Shown here: in pieces, positions 16,694 to 25,232 of the stretch | Position numbering within the stretch: the stretch's first letter is position 1 | Layout of the letters: the number at the start of each line of letters is the position of its first letter | DNA from: Mycolicibacterium neoaurum ATCC 25795 | GTDB taxonomy: Bacteria > Actinomycetota > Actinomycetes > Mycobacteriales > Mycobacteriaceae | Length of the DNA stretch: 64,000 nucleotides | Direction: 5' to 3' | Assembly (NCBI RefSeq): GCF_000691525.1 | Contig: NZ_JMDW01000019.1 | Location: 59,371 to 123,370 of the forward strand | Made by a program: the position numbers and the translations under genes | Notes under the pieces: generated by a model | What the model was told of the DNA's origin: nothing | Databases searched by the model: none | What the model saw: only the letters and a program-made list of their open reading frames with translations

Positions 16694-17764
16694 ATGAATC
16701 GCACCAGCAGCCTTCTCGCCGCAGCAGTCCTCGGTATCGGACTCACGCTCACGGCGTGTGGGTCGAACTCGACGAGCCAGCAAGCCGCCGATGGCGCCGG
16801 AAAGGTGGGCGTCATCCTGCCGGACACCAAGTCCTCGGTGCGTTGGGAGACCAAGGACCGGCCCGCGCTCGAAGAGGCCTTCAAGGCGGCCGGGGTCGAT
16901 TACACGATCCAGAATGCAGAGGGTTCTGCCGACACGATGGCCACCATCGCCGACGGCATGATCGCCGACGGAGTGACGGTCCTGGCGATCGTCAACCTCG
17001 ATTCCGACAGCGGCGCCTCCATTCAGGAGAAGGCAGCGGCTCAGGGCGTCAAGACCATCGACTACGACCGCCTCACCCTCGGCGGCTCTGCCGATGTGTA
17101 TGTGTCCTTCGACAACACCAAGGTCGGTGAACTCCAGGGGCAGGGGTTGGCCGACTGTCTGGGTGGCCGGCCGGCGAATGTGGTGTTCCTCAACGGTTCT
17201 CCGACCGATAACAACGCGACGTTGTTCAGCAGTGGCGCCCATTCGGTGCTCGACGCCATCCCGAGCATCACCAATGTCGGTGAGCAGGCGGTCCCGGACT
17301 GGGACAACGACAAGGCCGTCACCATCTTCGAACAGCTCTACACCGCCGCCGACGGCAAAGTCGACGGTGTCTACGCGGCCAATGACGGATTGGCGGGTTC
17401 GGTCATCTCGATCCTTGAGAAGAACCGCCGCGCCGGTCAGGTGCCCGTCACCGGTCAGGACGCCACCGTCGAAGGGCTGCAGAACATCCTTGCCGGATCG
17501 CAGTGCATGTCGGTCTACAAGTCGGCGACCGAGGAGGCCGGCGCTTTGGCCAAGGTCGCCATTGCACTGGCCAAGGGTGAAACCCCGCAGACGTCGGCGA
17601 CCTCGCGGGATGACACCGGCAACCGTGATGTGCCATCGGTGCTGTTGACACCGGTCTCGATAACCAAGGACAACGTCAACGTCGTGTTCGACGACGGTGG
17701 ACAGTCCCGTGATGAGGTCTGCACGGGGCAGTTCGCCGCGATGTGCAGCGCCGCCGGAGTCTGA
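16694..17764 (+). CDS. xylF: Xylose-type ABC transporter substrate-binding lipoprotein
   Basis: A 356-residue sugar-binding protein of the ribose/xylose group. The N-terminus is a lipoprotein signal with lipobox LTAC (Cys at residue 22), so it is tethered outside the membrane. The body has VGVILPDTKSSVRWETKDRPALEEA, typical of XylF proteins, and GVYAANDGLAGSVISIL and PVTGQDATVEGLQNI of the second lobe. Context (xylA upstream, ATPase and permease downstream) supports xylose. Confidence 0.9.
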   Translation: MNRTSSLLAAAVLGIGLTLTACGSNSTSQQAADGAGKVGVILPDTKSSVRWETKDRPALEEAFKAAGVDYTIQNAEGSADTMATIADGMIADGVTVLAIVNLDSDSGASIQEKAAAQGVKTIDYDRLTLGGSADVYVSFDNTKVGELQGQGLADCLGGRPANVVFLNGSPTDNNATLFSSGAHSVLDAIPSITNVGEQAVPDWDNDKAVTIFEQLYTAADGKVDGVYAANDGLAGSVISILEKNRRAGQVPVTGQDATVEGLQNILAGSQCMSVYKSATEEAGALAKVAIALAKGETPQTSATSRDDTGNRDVPSVLLTPVSITKDNVNVVFDDGGQSRDEVCTGQFAAMCSAAGV

Positions 17765-17771
17765 CGCTGCG

Positions 17772-18557
17772 ATGGCCACAGATATCGAGCCGATCCTCGA
17801 ACTGCAAGGTGTGAACAAGAGTTTCGGCGTGGTGCACGTGCTGCACGATGTCGACTTCCGGGTTTACCCGGGCCAGGTGACCGCGTTGGTGGGTGATAAC
17901 GGCGCCGGGAAATCGACCCTGGTCAAGGCAATTGCCGGAATCCACCCCATCGACACCGGTACCTACCTGTTCGAGGGAAAGCCTGTCACCGTCCGTAATC
18001 CCAACGACGTCTCGGCGCTTGGCGTCGAGGTCGTCTACCAGGATCTCGCGCTGTGCGACAACCTCGACATCGTCGAGAACATGTTCCTGGGTAGGGAATT
18101 GAAGGGGCGCGGCCTACTCGACGAGGCCCGCATGGAGACCATGGCCAGAGAGGCACTCACCTCGCTCTCGGTGCGCACCGTCAAATCGGTGCGGCAACCC
18201 GTCTCCAGCCTGTCCGGTGGTCAACGCCAGACGGTGGCGATCGCGAAATCGGTGTTGTGGAACTCCAAGGTGGTCCTGCTCGACGAACCGACCGCCGCGC
18301 TGGGTGTCGCGCAGACACAGCAGGTGATCGAGTTGGTGCGTCGGCTGGCCGATCAGGGACTGGGCGTGGTGTTGATCTCACACAACATGAACGATGTCTT
18401 CGAGGTGGCCGACCGGATCTGTGCGCTCTACCTCGGGCGCGTTGCCGCCGATATCCGGGCATCCGAGGTGACCCACGGTCAGGTGGTGGAGCTCATCACG
18501 GCCGGCCGGTCCGGAGCGCTGGGTTTGACACCCGCACACGCCGTCGAGTCGATGTGA
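17772..18557 (+). CDS. xylG: Sugar ABC transporter ATP-binding protein
   Basis: A 261-residue single ATPase domain: Walker A GDNGAGKST, Q-loop YQDLAL, signature LSGGQRQ, Walker B VVLLDEPTAAL and switch SHNMNDV. E. coli XylG has two such domains in about 510 residues; this protein has one, so it must act as a homodimer, as in FrcA-type transporters. I chose the ATG at 17772, 7 bp after xylF; the frame extends upstream into xylF. Confidence 0.9.
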   Translation: MATDIEPILELQGVNKSFGVVHVLHDVDFRVYPGQVTALVGDNGAGKSTLVKAIAGIHPIDTGTYLFEGKPVTVRNPNDVSALGVEVVYQDLALCDNLDIVENMFLGRELKGRGLLDEARMETMAREALTSLSVRTVKSVRQPVSSLSGGQRQTVAIAKSVLWNSKVVLLDEPTAALGVAQTQQVIELVRRLADQGLGVVLISHNMNDVFEVADRICALYLGRVAADIRASEVTHGQVVELITAGRSGALGLTPAHAVESM

Positions 18558-18573
18558 GAGCGAAGGAATCCAG

Positions 18574-19851
18574 ATGACCACGATGAGTTCCAAATCGTCT
18601 GTTTCGCTCGCGGATTCAGATTTCTCCGGTGATACCGCAACGGATACGACCTTCGGTGGGGCGGTCCGCGGATACCTGCAACGGGTACGTGGCGGGGATA
18701 TGGGTTCGCTACCCGCGGTGCTCGGATTGATCGTGCTCTTCGTGGTGTTCGGCCTGGCAAACGATCGCTTCCTGTCGGCGCTGAACCTGGCCAACCTGAT
18801 CACCCAGGCGGGTTCGATATGTGTGCTCGCGATGGGCCTGGTCTTCGTCCTGCTGCTGGGCGATATCGACCTGTCGGCGGGCGTCGCCGGTGGCGTGTCC
18901 GCCTGCGCCATGGGATTGATCATCGTCAATCTGAGCTGGCCGTGGTGGGCGGCGATCCTCACCGGGATCGCCTGTGGGGCACTGATCGGCTTGGCCATCG
19001 GCTTGTTGCGGGCCAAACTGGGCATCCCGTCCTTCGTCGTCACGCTGGCGTTCTTCCTCGGCCTGCAGGGGGTGACGCTGAAGCTCATCGGCGAGGGCGG
19101 CTCGGTCCGCGTCGACGATCCGGTGATCCGTGGTCTGACCATCAGCAACCTGCCGGTCGCTGTCGGGTGGGGTCTGGCGGCAGTGGTGGTGCTGGCCTTC
19201 GCCGGTCTCGAGCTCTACCAGTACCGTCGGAAAGCCGCACTGCGGCTGGCGAACTCACCGCTGAGCGTGGTCATCGCCCGTGTCGCGGTGCTGGCCGCGG
19301 TGGTCCTGGGCGTCACCTACGTCCTCTCGGTCAACCGAAGTGTCAGCGCGGTCAACGAGATTCGGGGCGTTCCCTATGTGCTCCCGCTGATCCTGGTATT
19401 GCTGGTCGCGATGACGTTGGTGCTCAAGAGGACGTCCTATGGCCGGCACATCTATGCCGTCGGCGGTAATGCCGAGGCCGCCCGGCGGGCGGGCATCTCG
19501 GTCGACCGCATCCGAGTGTCTGTTTTCGTGGTGTGTTCGTCGCTGGCGGCGTTGAGCGGCATCATCGCGGCGTCCTATGCCGGCAAGGTGTCGGCTGCGT
19601 CCGGTGCGGGGAACACCCTGCTTTATGCCGTGGGTGCCGCGGTGATCGGCGGTACCAGTCTGTTCGGTGGCAAGGGCCGCGCGGTCGACGCCGTCATCGG
19701 CGGTGTCGTGGTCGCCACCATCGCCAACGGACTCGGTCTGTTGAACCAATCGTCCTATATCAACTTCCTGGTTACCGGCGGGGTGCTGCTGTTGGCCGCC
19801 AGCGTGGACGCGGTGTCCCGACGTCGACGCTCCTCGACGGGGTTGAGTTGA
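18574..19851 (+). CDS. xylH: Sugar ABC transporter permease
   Basis: A 425-residue permease with about 10-12 membrane helices, of the ribose/xylose permease group: GLVFVLLLGDIDLSAGVAGG and the EAA-like RRAGISVDRIRVSVFV, and GGTSLFGGKGRAVDAVIGG near the end. It follows the ATPase gene by 16 bp and completes the importer. The roughly 30-residue hydrophilic N-terminus before the first helix is in the cytoplasm. Confidence 0.9.
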   Translation: MTTMSSKSSVSLADSDFSGDTATDTTFGGAVRGYLQRVRGGDMGSLPAVLGLIVLFVVFGLANDRFLSALNLANLITQAGSICVLAMGLVFVLLLGDIDLSAGVAGGVSACAMGLIIVNLSWPWWAAILTGIACGALIGLAIGLLRAKLGIPSFVVTLAFFLGLQGVTLKLIGEGGSVRVDDPVIRGLTISNLPVAVGWGLAAVVVLAFAGLELYQYRRKAALRLANSPLSVVIARVAVLAAVVLGVTYVLSVNRSVSAVNEIRGVPYVLPLILVLLVAMTLVLKRTSYGRHIYAVGGNAEAARRAGISVDRIRVSVFVVCSSLAALSGIIAASYAGKVSAASGAGNTLLYAVGAAVIGGTSLFGGKGRAVDAVIGGVVVATIANGLGLLNQSSYINFLVTGGVLLLAASVDAVSRRRRSSTGLS

Positions 19852-19936
19852 TCATCGGGACGGGATGCCGGCAGGCGGGCACAATGGCGGCTAGCGGTAA
19901 CGACTTCCGGCGAGCGAAGGTGCAGGCTGATCTGTC

Positions 19937-20761
19937 ATGAGCATTCTCAGCACAGGTGACGGGACGCAGATCTTCTATAAGGACTGGGGATCCGGGCAAC
20001 CGATCGTCTTCAGCCACGGCTGGCCGTTGTCCTCCGACGACTGGGACAACCAGATGCTGTTCTTCCTGTCCCACGGTTACCGGGTCATCGCCCATGACCG
20101 GCGCGGGCATGGGCGGTCGACGCAGACGCCGGACGGGCACGACCTCGACCACTATGCCGATGACCTTGCCGCGCTCACCGACCATCTCGACCTGCGTGAT
20201 GCGATCCACGTCGGGCATTCCACCGGTGGTGGTGAGGTGGTGCGTTACCTGGCCCGCCATGGTGAGAGCCGAGTGTCGAAGGCCGCACTGATCAGCGCGG
20301 TGCCGCCGCTCATGGTGCAGACCGAGGCGAATCCCGAGGGGTTGCCCAAGAGCGTGTTCGACGACCTGCAGGCGCAGCTGGCGGCCAATCGCTCGGTGTT
20401 CTACCGAGCGCTGCCGTCGGGCCCGTTCTACGGTTTCAATCGTCCTGGGGTGCAGTCGGATCCGGCGATCATCGACAATTGGTGGCGACAGGGCATGATG
20501 GGCGACGCACTTTCCCATTACGACGGGATCGTCGCATTCTCTCAGACCGACTTCACCGAGGACCTCAAGAAGATCACGGTGCCCACGCTGGTGATGCACA
20601 GTCGCGACGACCAGATCGTGCCCTACGTTGCGGCCGGTCCGAAGTCGGCCGAGTTGCTGCAGAACGGCACGCTGATCACCTACGAGGATTTCCCGCACGG
20701 GATGCCGACGACGCATGCGGATGTCATCAACGCAGACCTGCTGTCTTTCCTGCAGTCCTGA
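19937..20761 (+). CDS. Alpha/beta hydrolase, non-haem chloroperoxidase/esterase type
   Basis: A 274-residue alpha/beta hydrolase. Seen: HGWPLSSDDW oxyanion loop, AHDRRGHGRS, nucleophile in GHSTGGGE (Ser98), acid in SRDDQIVP and base in FPHGMPTTH. This is the pattern of cofactor-free chloroperoxidases, which act as esterases/perhydrolases. It is 85 bp after xylH with no sign of a shared role. Natural substrate unknown. Confidence 0.85.
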   Translation: MSILSTGDGTQIFYKDWGSGQPIVFSHGWPLSSDDWDNQMLFFLSHGYRVIAHDRRGHGRSTQTPDGHDLDHYADDLAALTDHLDLRDAIHVGHSTGGGEVVRYLARHGESRVSKAALISAVPPLMVQTEANPEGLPKSVFDDLQAQLAANRSVFYRALPSGPFYGFNRPGVQSDPAIIDNWWRQGMMGDALSHYDGIVAFSQTDFTEDLKKITVPTLVMHSRDDQIVPYVAAGPKSAELLQNGTLITYEDFPHGMPTTHADVINADLLSFLQS

Positions 20762-20912
20762 GTCGGCCGCGCATTTTCAGTGCGGCAACGACCCTTTGCG
20801 CAGACGGCAGATCCCATGCTGATCACCGCCCTTTCGGCACCTTGATCAGCCCATACGCAGTTATCCACAGGGGGCGCGATCGGTCTTGTCACGTCGGTGG
20901 GCGCGGGTAGCA

Positions 20913-20928
20913 TAGAACACATGTTCGA
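20913..20928. promoter_or_regulatory. SOS (LexA) box at the 13E12 gene
   Basis: TAGAACACATGTTCGA matches the mycobacterial/Bacillus-type LexA box TCGAAC-N4-GTTCGA at 11 of 12 fixed positions. It covers the start codon (ATG at 20921-20923). Several 13E12-family genes of M. tuberculosis are known to carry such boxes, so damage-inducible expression is expected. Confidence 0.75.
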
Positions 20929-22531
20929 ACGGTCGGGGTTGTTGGAGCTGAGCGATGAGGAGCTCATCGCCGCGGTCACCGATGCCACCCGCGCCGAGGC
21001 GGCCGCGGCGGCCCGCCGGCTGGCGTTGGTGGCCGAGGTCACCGCCCGGCACTGCGAGGACGAAGACGAATCGTCGGCATTGAAGTTGATCGACGGATGG
21101 GCACTGGCCAAAGCCGAAATCAGCGCCGCCTGCACCCTCGGACCCAGCGCCGCCAGCGCCCAGATGCGCATCGCGATGGCCCTGCGCGATCGGCTGCCGA
21201 GGACCGCGGAGGTGTTCGCCCGCGGGTTGGTGTCGGCCAAGGTGATCAATGCGATCACCTGGCGCACCCAACTCGTCACGGACGAGGACGCGTTGAGGTT
21301 GATCGACGCCGGGATCGCCGGCACCGCCCACCAATACGGCGCATTATCGGAGAACGCGCTGATCCGGGCGGTCGACTTCTGGGTGCATACGTTCGATCCG
21401 GTCGCGGTCATCCGATCCAAGGCCGCGGCCAAAGACCGCTGTATCGACTTCGGTGACACCGATGACCCTGATGGTGTGGTGTCGTTCTGGGGACGGATGC
21501 GCGCCACCGACGCCGCGCTCAGCGACGCCCGGCTCAACGATCTCGCCCACGGTGTGTGTGACGGTGATCCGCGGACTGTGGCCGAACGCCGCGCCGACGC
21601 CCTGGCCGCGGTCCTGGCCGGCGCCGAAACCTTGACGTGCCTGTGCGGTAACCCCGACTGCACCGGGTCGGGCAAGGATCCCCGGGCCGGTGCGGTCACC
21701 ATCTACGTGCTCACCGGACAAGAACCCGATAGCGGGCACGGGGCGAAGCCCGATGCCGGGCCTACGCCCGATTCGGGTCCGGCGCCCGGCACACCCGATA
21801 CCGATCGGGTTGAGGAACAGCCGGTGGCCGCGCCGCCGGCCAAGGAGCCCGCCGCGAAAGAAGGCGGTGGCGCCGAACCCAAGCCCACCGCCCCCGCTGC
21901 CCCGGCCGCCAGCACTCGACCCGGCGTGGGTGCCGGCATCACCCTGGACGGGGCGATCATCGCCGCCCACCTGCTCGCCGAACTCATCGCCGGCGGCGCG
22001 AAAGTCCGGCCCCTGAACAACACAACAGACCTGGGCTCCGAACCCCGCTACCGACCCTCGGCAAAGCTGGCCGCCTATGCCCGGATGACCGCCATGACCT
22101 GCTGCTTCCCCGGCTGCGGACAACCCGCCCAACGCTGCGACCTGGACCATGTCACCCCCTGGCCGGCCGGGGCAACCCATCCGGGCAACCTGCGCCCACT
22201 GTGCCGTGAACACCACCTCCTCAAAACACTGAAAACCGGCTGGACCCCAAAAGCCCACCCCGACGGCACCACCGAATGGACCGCCCCGAACGGACACACC
22301 TACACGACAAAGCCGCTGGGGCCAGTCCTGTTCCCGCACAACACCATCGACATCCCGATACCGAGAACACGACACATCACCCTGATCGGGGAGCGCGGCA
22401 ATCTCGGCGACCGCGAACCCGACATCCCACGACGCCAACGCACCAGACAACACGACCGCCAATACCGCATCAACGCCGAACGCACCCGCAACGCCACCGC
22501 TATCGCTCTCGACGGCGACCCGCCGTTCTGA
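20921..22531 (+). CDS. 13E12-repeat family DUF222/HNH endonuclease protein
   Basis: A 536-residue protein with the DUF222 domain (about residues 1-250), a P/G/D-rich linker (about 265-340) and a C-terminal HNH domain at about 394-435: CCFPGCGQPAQRCDLDH, then GNLRPLC and REHH, with the expected Cys pairs and H-N-H residues. These proteins exist in many copies in mycobacteria; their role is unclear, probably DNA cleavage linked to mobility or DNA damage. The ATG at 20921 gives the common start MFER. Its stop abuts the convergent aspB stop. Confidence 0.9.
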   Translation: MFERSGLLELSDEELIAAVTDATRAEAAAAARRLALVAEVTARHCEDEDESSALKLIDGWALAKAEISAACTLGPSAASAQMRIAMALRDRLPRTAEVFARGLVSAKVINAITWRTQLVTDEDALRLIDAGIAGTAHQYGALSENALIRAVDFWVHTFDPVAVIRSKAAAKDRCIDFGDTDDPDGVVSFWGRMRATDAALSDARLNDLAHGVCDGDPRTVAERRADALAAVLAGAETLTCLCGNPDCTGSGKDPRAGAVTIYVLTGQEPDSGHGAKPDAGPTPDSGPAPGTPDTDRVEEQPVAAPPAKEPAAKEGGGAEPKPTAPAAPAASTRPGVGAGITLDGAIIAAHLLAELIAGGAKVRPLNNTTDLGSEPRYRPSAKLAAYARMTAMTCCFPGCGQPAQRCDLDHVTPWPAGATHPGNLRPLCREHHLLKTLKTGWTPKAHPDGTTEWTAPNGHTYTTKPLGPVLFPHNTIDIPIPRTRHITLIGERGNLGDREPDIPRRQRTRQHDRQYRINAERTRNATAIALDGDPPF

Positions 22532-23704
22532 CTACCGGCCGCTCTGGCCTGCCAACCACGGCCCCATCCGCTCCAGCGCGGTGGTGATATCCGATGCTGC
22601 ACCGGCGAAGGACAACCGCACGAACGATCCACCGTGCACGGTGTCGAAATCCACGCCCGGTGCGATGGCCACCCCGGTATCGGCGAGCAGGCGGGCGCAG
22701 AAGTCGAGCGAATCTGTGGAGTATTCGGAGATGTCGGCGTACACGTAGAACGCCCCGTCTGCCGGGGCGAGGCGATCAAGACCGATCTGGGCCAATCCGG
22801 TCAGCAGTACCTCGCGATTGGCGGTGTAGTCCCGAACCAATGCCTCCGCCGCGGCCAGCGACGCCGGATCGAACGCGGCGACTGCGGCCAGCTGTGGCAG
22901 CGTCGGCGGACAGATCGAGAAATTCCCGGTCAGGCGGTCGACTGCGCGACGCAGCGGTGCGGGTACCAGCAGCCAGCCCAGTCGCCAACCCGTCATGGCG
23001 AAGTACTTCGAGAAGCTGTTGACGACAATGGGATTGCGGGAGGTCTCCCATGCGGAACTGGTGGCGGGCGCACCCTGATACTCCAGACCGTGGTAGATCT
23101 CATCGCTGACCAACTGCACGCCCCGTTCGTCGCACCACGACACGATGGCGGCAAGGTCGGCGGCCGGGATGATCGTGCCGGTCGGGTTGGCCGGGCTGGC
23201 AATGATCAACCCCTTCACCGGCGGATCGAGCGCATCGAGCATCGCCACCGTCGGCTGGAAGCGGGTGTCGGGGCCGCACGGCACCTCGACGACCTCGCAT
23301 CCCAGTGCCGACAGGATGTTGCGGTAGCACGGGTATCCGGGGCTGGTCACCGCGACGCGGTCGCCGACGTCGAAGCAGGATAGGAAGGCGAGCAGGAATC
23401 CGCCGGTCGACCCGGTGGTGATGACCACGGCGTCCATGTCGACGTCTATCCCGTGCTTGGTGCGGTACGACGCGGCGATGGCTGTCCGCAGTTCCGGGAT
23501 GCCCAGTGCCACGGTGTATCCCAGGTTATGGTCGGCCAACGCCGCTGCGGCGGCAGCGCGGATCGGCTCCGGGGCCTGTGCGCTGGGCTGGCCTGCGGAC
23601 AGGTTCACCAGGTCGCCGTGGGTGCGCTGGCGTTCGGCCGCGGCCAGCCAGACGTCCATCACGTAGAACGGCGGGATTCCGGCGCGCAGAGCTTCAGTAG
23701 ACAT
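22532..23704 (-). CDS. aspB: Class I/II PLP aminotransferase (Rv3565-like)
   Basis: A 390-residue fold type I aminotransferase. Seen: GYTVALGIPELRTAIA, the cofactor region ITTGSTGGF, ASPANPTGT, SDEIYHGLEY, the lysine in NSFSKYFAMTGWRLGW and the arginine in FVRLSFAG. M. tuberculosis aspB (Rv3565) lies at this place next to fadE33. Its amino donor and acceptor are not known, and a link to steroid breakdown is by position only. Confidence 0.85.
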   Translation of the reverse strand: MSTEALRAGIPPFYVMDVWLAAAERQRTHGDLVNLSAGQPSAQAPEPIRAAAAAALADHNLGYTVALGIPELRTAIAASYRTKHGIDVDMDAVVITTGSTGGFLLAFLSCFDVGDRVAVTSPGYPCYRNILSALGCEVVEVPCGPDTRFQPTVAMLDALDPPVKGLIIASPANPTGTIIPAADLAAIVSWCDERGVQLVSDEIYHGLEYQGAPATSSAWETSRNPIVVNSFSKYFAMTGWRLGWLLVPAPLRRAVDRLTGNFSICPPTLPQLAAVAAFDPASLAAAEALVRDYTANREVLLTGLAQIGLDRLAPADGAFYVYADISEYSTDSLDFCARLLADTGVAIAPGVDFDTVHGGSFVRLSFAGAASDITTALERMGPWLAGQSGR

Positions 23705-23730
23705 CGAATCCAGGCTAGTCTGCGGTCACC

Positions 23731-24282
23731 ATGACCACGCTGCACGACCGGCCGCACAGCGCACTCCTCGTCGTCGACGTCCAGGACCAGGTCGTTGCCG
23801 ACGCGGTACGTCGTGACGAGGTCGTCGCCGCCATCGGCAGACTGGTCGACCGGGCACGGGCCGAGAAGGTGCCGGTGGTCTGGGTCCGGCATTCCGACGA
23901 CGAACTGGTGCTCGGCAGCGCCGGCTGGCGCATCGTCGACGAACTGGTCCCCGACCGGACGGAACCGGTCATCGAGAAGAAACACGGTGACTCGTTCGAG
24001 GCGACGGACCTCGAGGATGTGCTGCATGGCCTGCGCGTCGGCAGGTTGGTGGTCGCCGGTGCGTGTAGCGACCAGTGCGTCCGGTCGACCATCCATGGTG
24101 CCTTCGTCCGCGGCTATGACGTCACGTTGGTCGGGGACGCGCACACCACCGTCGATCTCACGCAGTGGGGTGCACCGCCGCCGGAAATGGTTGTCGCACA
24201 TACCAACCTGTACTGGGCACACCAGAGCGCGCCGGGACGCACGGCAGCCGTCGCCGATGCCGATGACGTGGAACTGGCCTAG
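23731..24282 (+). CDS. Isochorismatase-family cysteine hydrolase
   Basis: A 183-residue cysteine hydrolase: catalytic Asp in LLVVDVQDQ (about residue 14), Lys in EKKHGDSFE and Cys in VAGACSDQCVRS. The family includes isochorismatases, nicotinamidases and carbamoyl-hydrolases; the substrate cannot be told from sequence. Only 26 bp separate it from the divergent aspB, so their promoters overlap. It converges on fadE33 with 14 bp between stops. Confidence 0.85.
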   Translation: MTTLHDRPHSALLVVDVQDQVVADAVRRDEVVAAIGRLVDRARAEKVPVVWVRHSDDELVLGSAGWRIVDELVPDRTEPVIEKKHGDSFEATDLEDVLHGLRVGRLVVAGACSDQCVRSTIHGAFVRGYDVTLVGDAHTTVDLTQWGAPPPEMVVAHTNLYWAHQSAPGRTAAVADADDVELA

Positions 24283-24296
24283 CGGACAACGGCCCC

Positions 24297-25232
24297 CTAG
24301 AAAACTTCGGCTTCCAGACGACGCAGGTGCTCACGGGGCGGCCCGAGCAGCTGGGCGCTGGCATGCGCCCGCTTGAAGTACAGCTGGATGTCGTGCTCCC
24401 AGGTGATGGCAATGCCGCCGTGGAGCTGCACCGCTTCGGCGGCCACGTCGGTCAGGGCTTCGCTGGCGAACACCCGTGCCAGCGAGGCCGACGCTGGGGA
24501 CGGATCGGCGATGGCGTCGTAGATGACCGCCCGCGCCGATTGCACCGTGACGTAGAGATCGGCCATCCGGTGCTTGAGTGCCTGGAAGCTGCCGATCGGC
24601 CTGCCGAACTGCACCCGGTCCTTTGTGTAGGCCACCGTGAGGTCGAGCGCTCGGGCGGCGGCACCGATCTGTTCGGCGGCCAGCAACAGGGCAGCGGTGT
24701 CGGAAAGGCCGGGATCGGTTCCCAGCGCGGCGGTCTCGCCCGCGGTCACCGACGACAGTCGTCGGGTCAGGTCCATCGTCGCGTGCGGCTGCGCGGTGAC
24801 ATTCGTCCACCTGGTCAGCTCGGTCCCGTCGGCGGCGATCACGATATCGGCGATGTCACCGTTGACGACATACTCGGGATCGAAGACCACCGTGCCGATC
24901 GAGGCGCCCTCGGCCAACCCTTCCAACGACTCGTGGTCCCCGGCATGCAGTAGCGCCAGCTCGGCCAGTGTGGTGCCGAGCAGCGGCGTGGGTACCAGCG
25001 CCTTACCGAGCTCCTCCAAGACGACGGCGGCGTCGGCGAGCTCACCACCGGCCCCACCGAGGTCATCGGGGATGACCAGCGCCGCGGCACCGACCTGCTC
25101 GCACAACAGCTTCCACAGCGACTCGTCGTAGCCGCGGTCGGACTCCATCGCGGTACGGACCGCCTCGGGGGTGGCGTGCTTGTCGACCAGTGCCGCAACA
25201 GTGGAGCGCAGCAGTTCGCGTTCTTCACTCAC
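24297..25232 (-). CDS. fadE33: FadE33, acyl-CoA dehydrogenase (HIP pathway)
   Basis: A 311-residue short acyl-CoA dehydrogenase subunit, same length class as M. tuberculosis FadE33 (318). Seen: the flavin-contact strand region AYTKDRVQFGRPIGSFQALKHRMAD and the C-terminal QLHGGIAITWEHDIQLYFKRAHA. Steroid acyl-CoA dehydrogenases of mycobacteria work as two-gene heterotetramers, so it probably pairs with FadE31 or FadE32. It degrades C/D-ring fragments. Last gene of fadD3-fadE31-fadE32-fadE33, start overlapping the fadE32 stop by 4 bp. Confidence 0.9.
   Translation of the reverse strand: MSEERELLRSTVAALVDKHATPEAVRTAMESDRGYDESLWKLLCEQVGAAALVIPDDLGGAGGELADAAVVLEELGKALVPTPLLGTTLAELALLHAGDHESLEGLAEGASIGTVVFDPEYVVNGDIADIVIAADGTELTRWTNVTAQPHATMDLTRRLSSVTAGETAALGTDPGLSDTAALLLAAEQIGAAARALDLTVAYTKDRVQFGRPIGSFQALKHRMADLYVTVQSARAVIYDAIADPSPASASLARVFASEALTDVAAEAVQLHGGIAITWEHDIQLYFKRAHASAQLLGPPREHLRRLEAEVF

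Noticed and set aside
20913..20928. Possible KstR box at the 13E12 gene (AAC...GTT)
   Set aside because: The half-sites are four bases apart rather than two, which fits the LexA box and not KstR.
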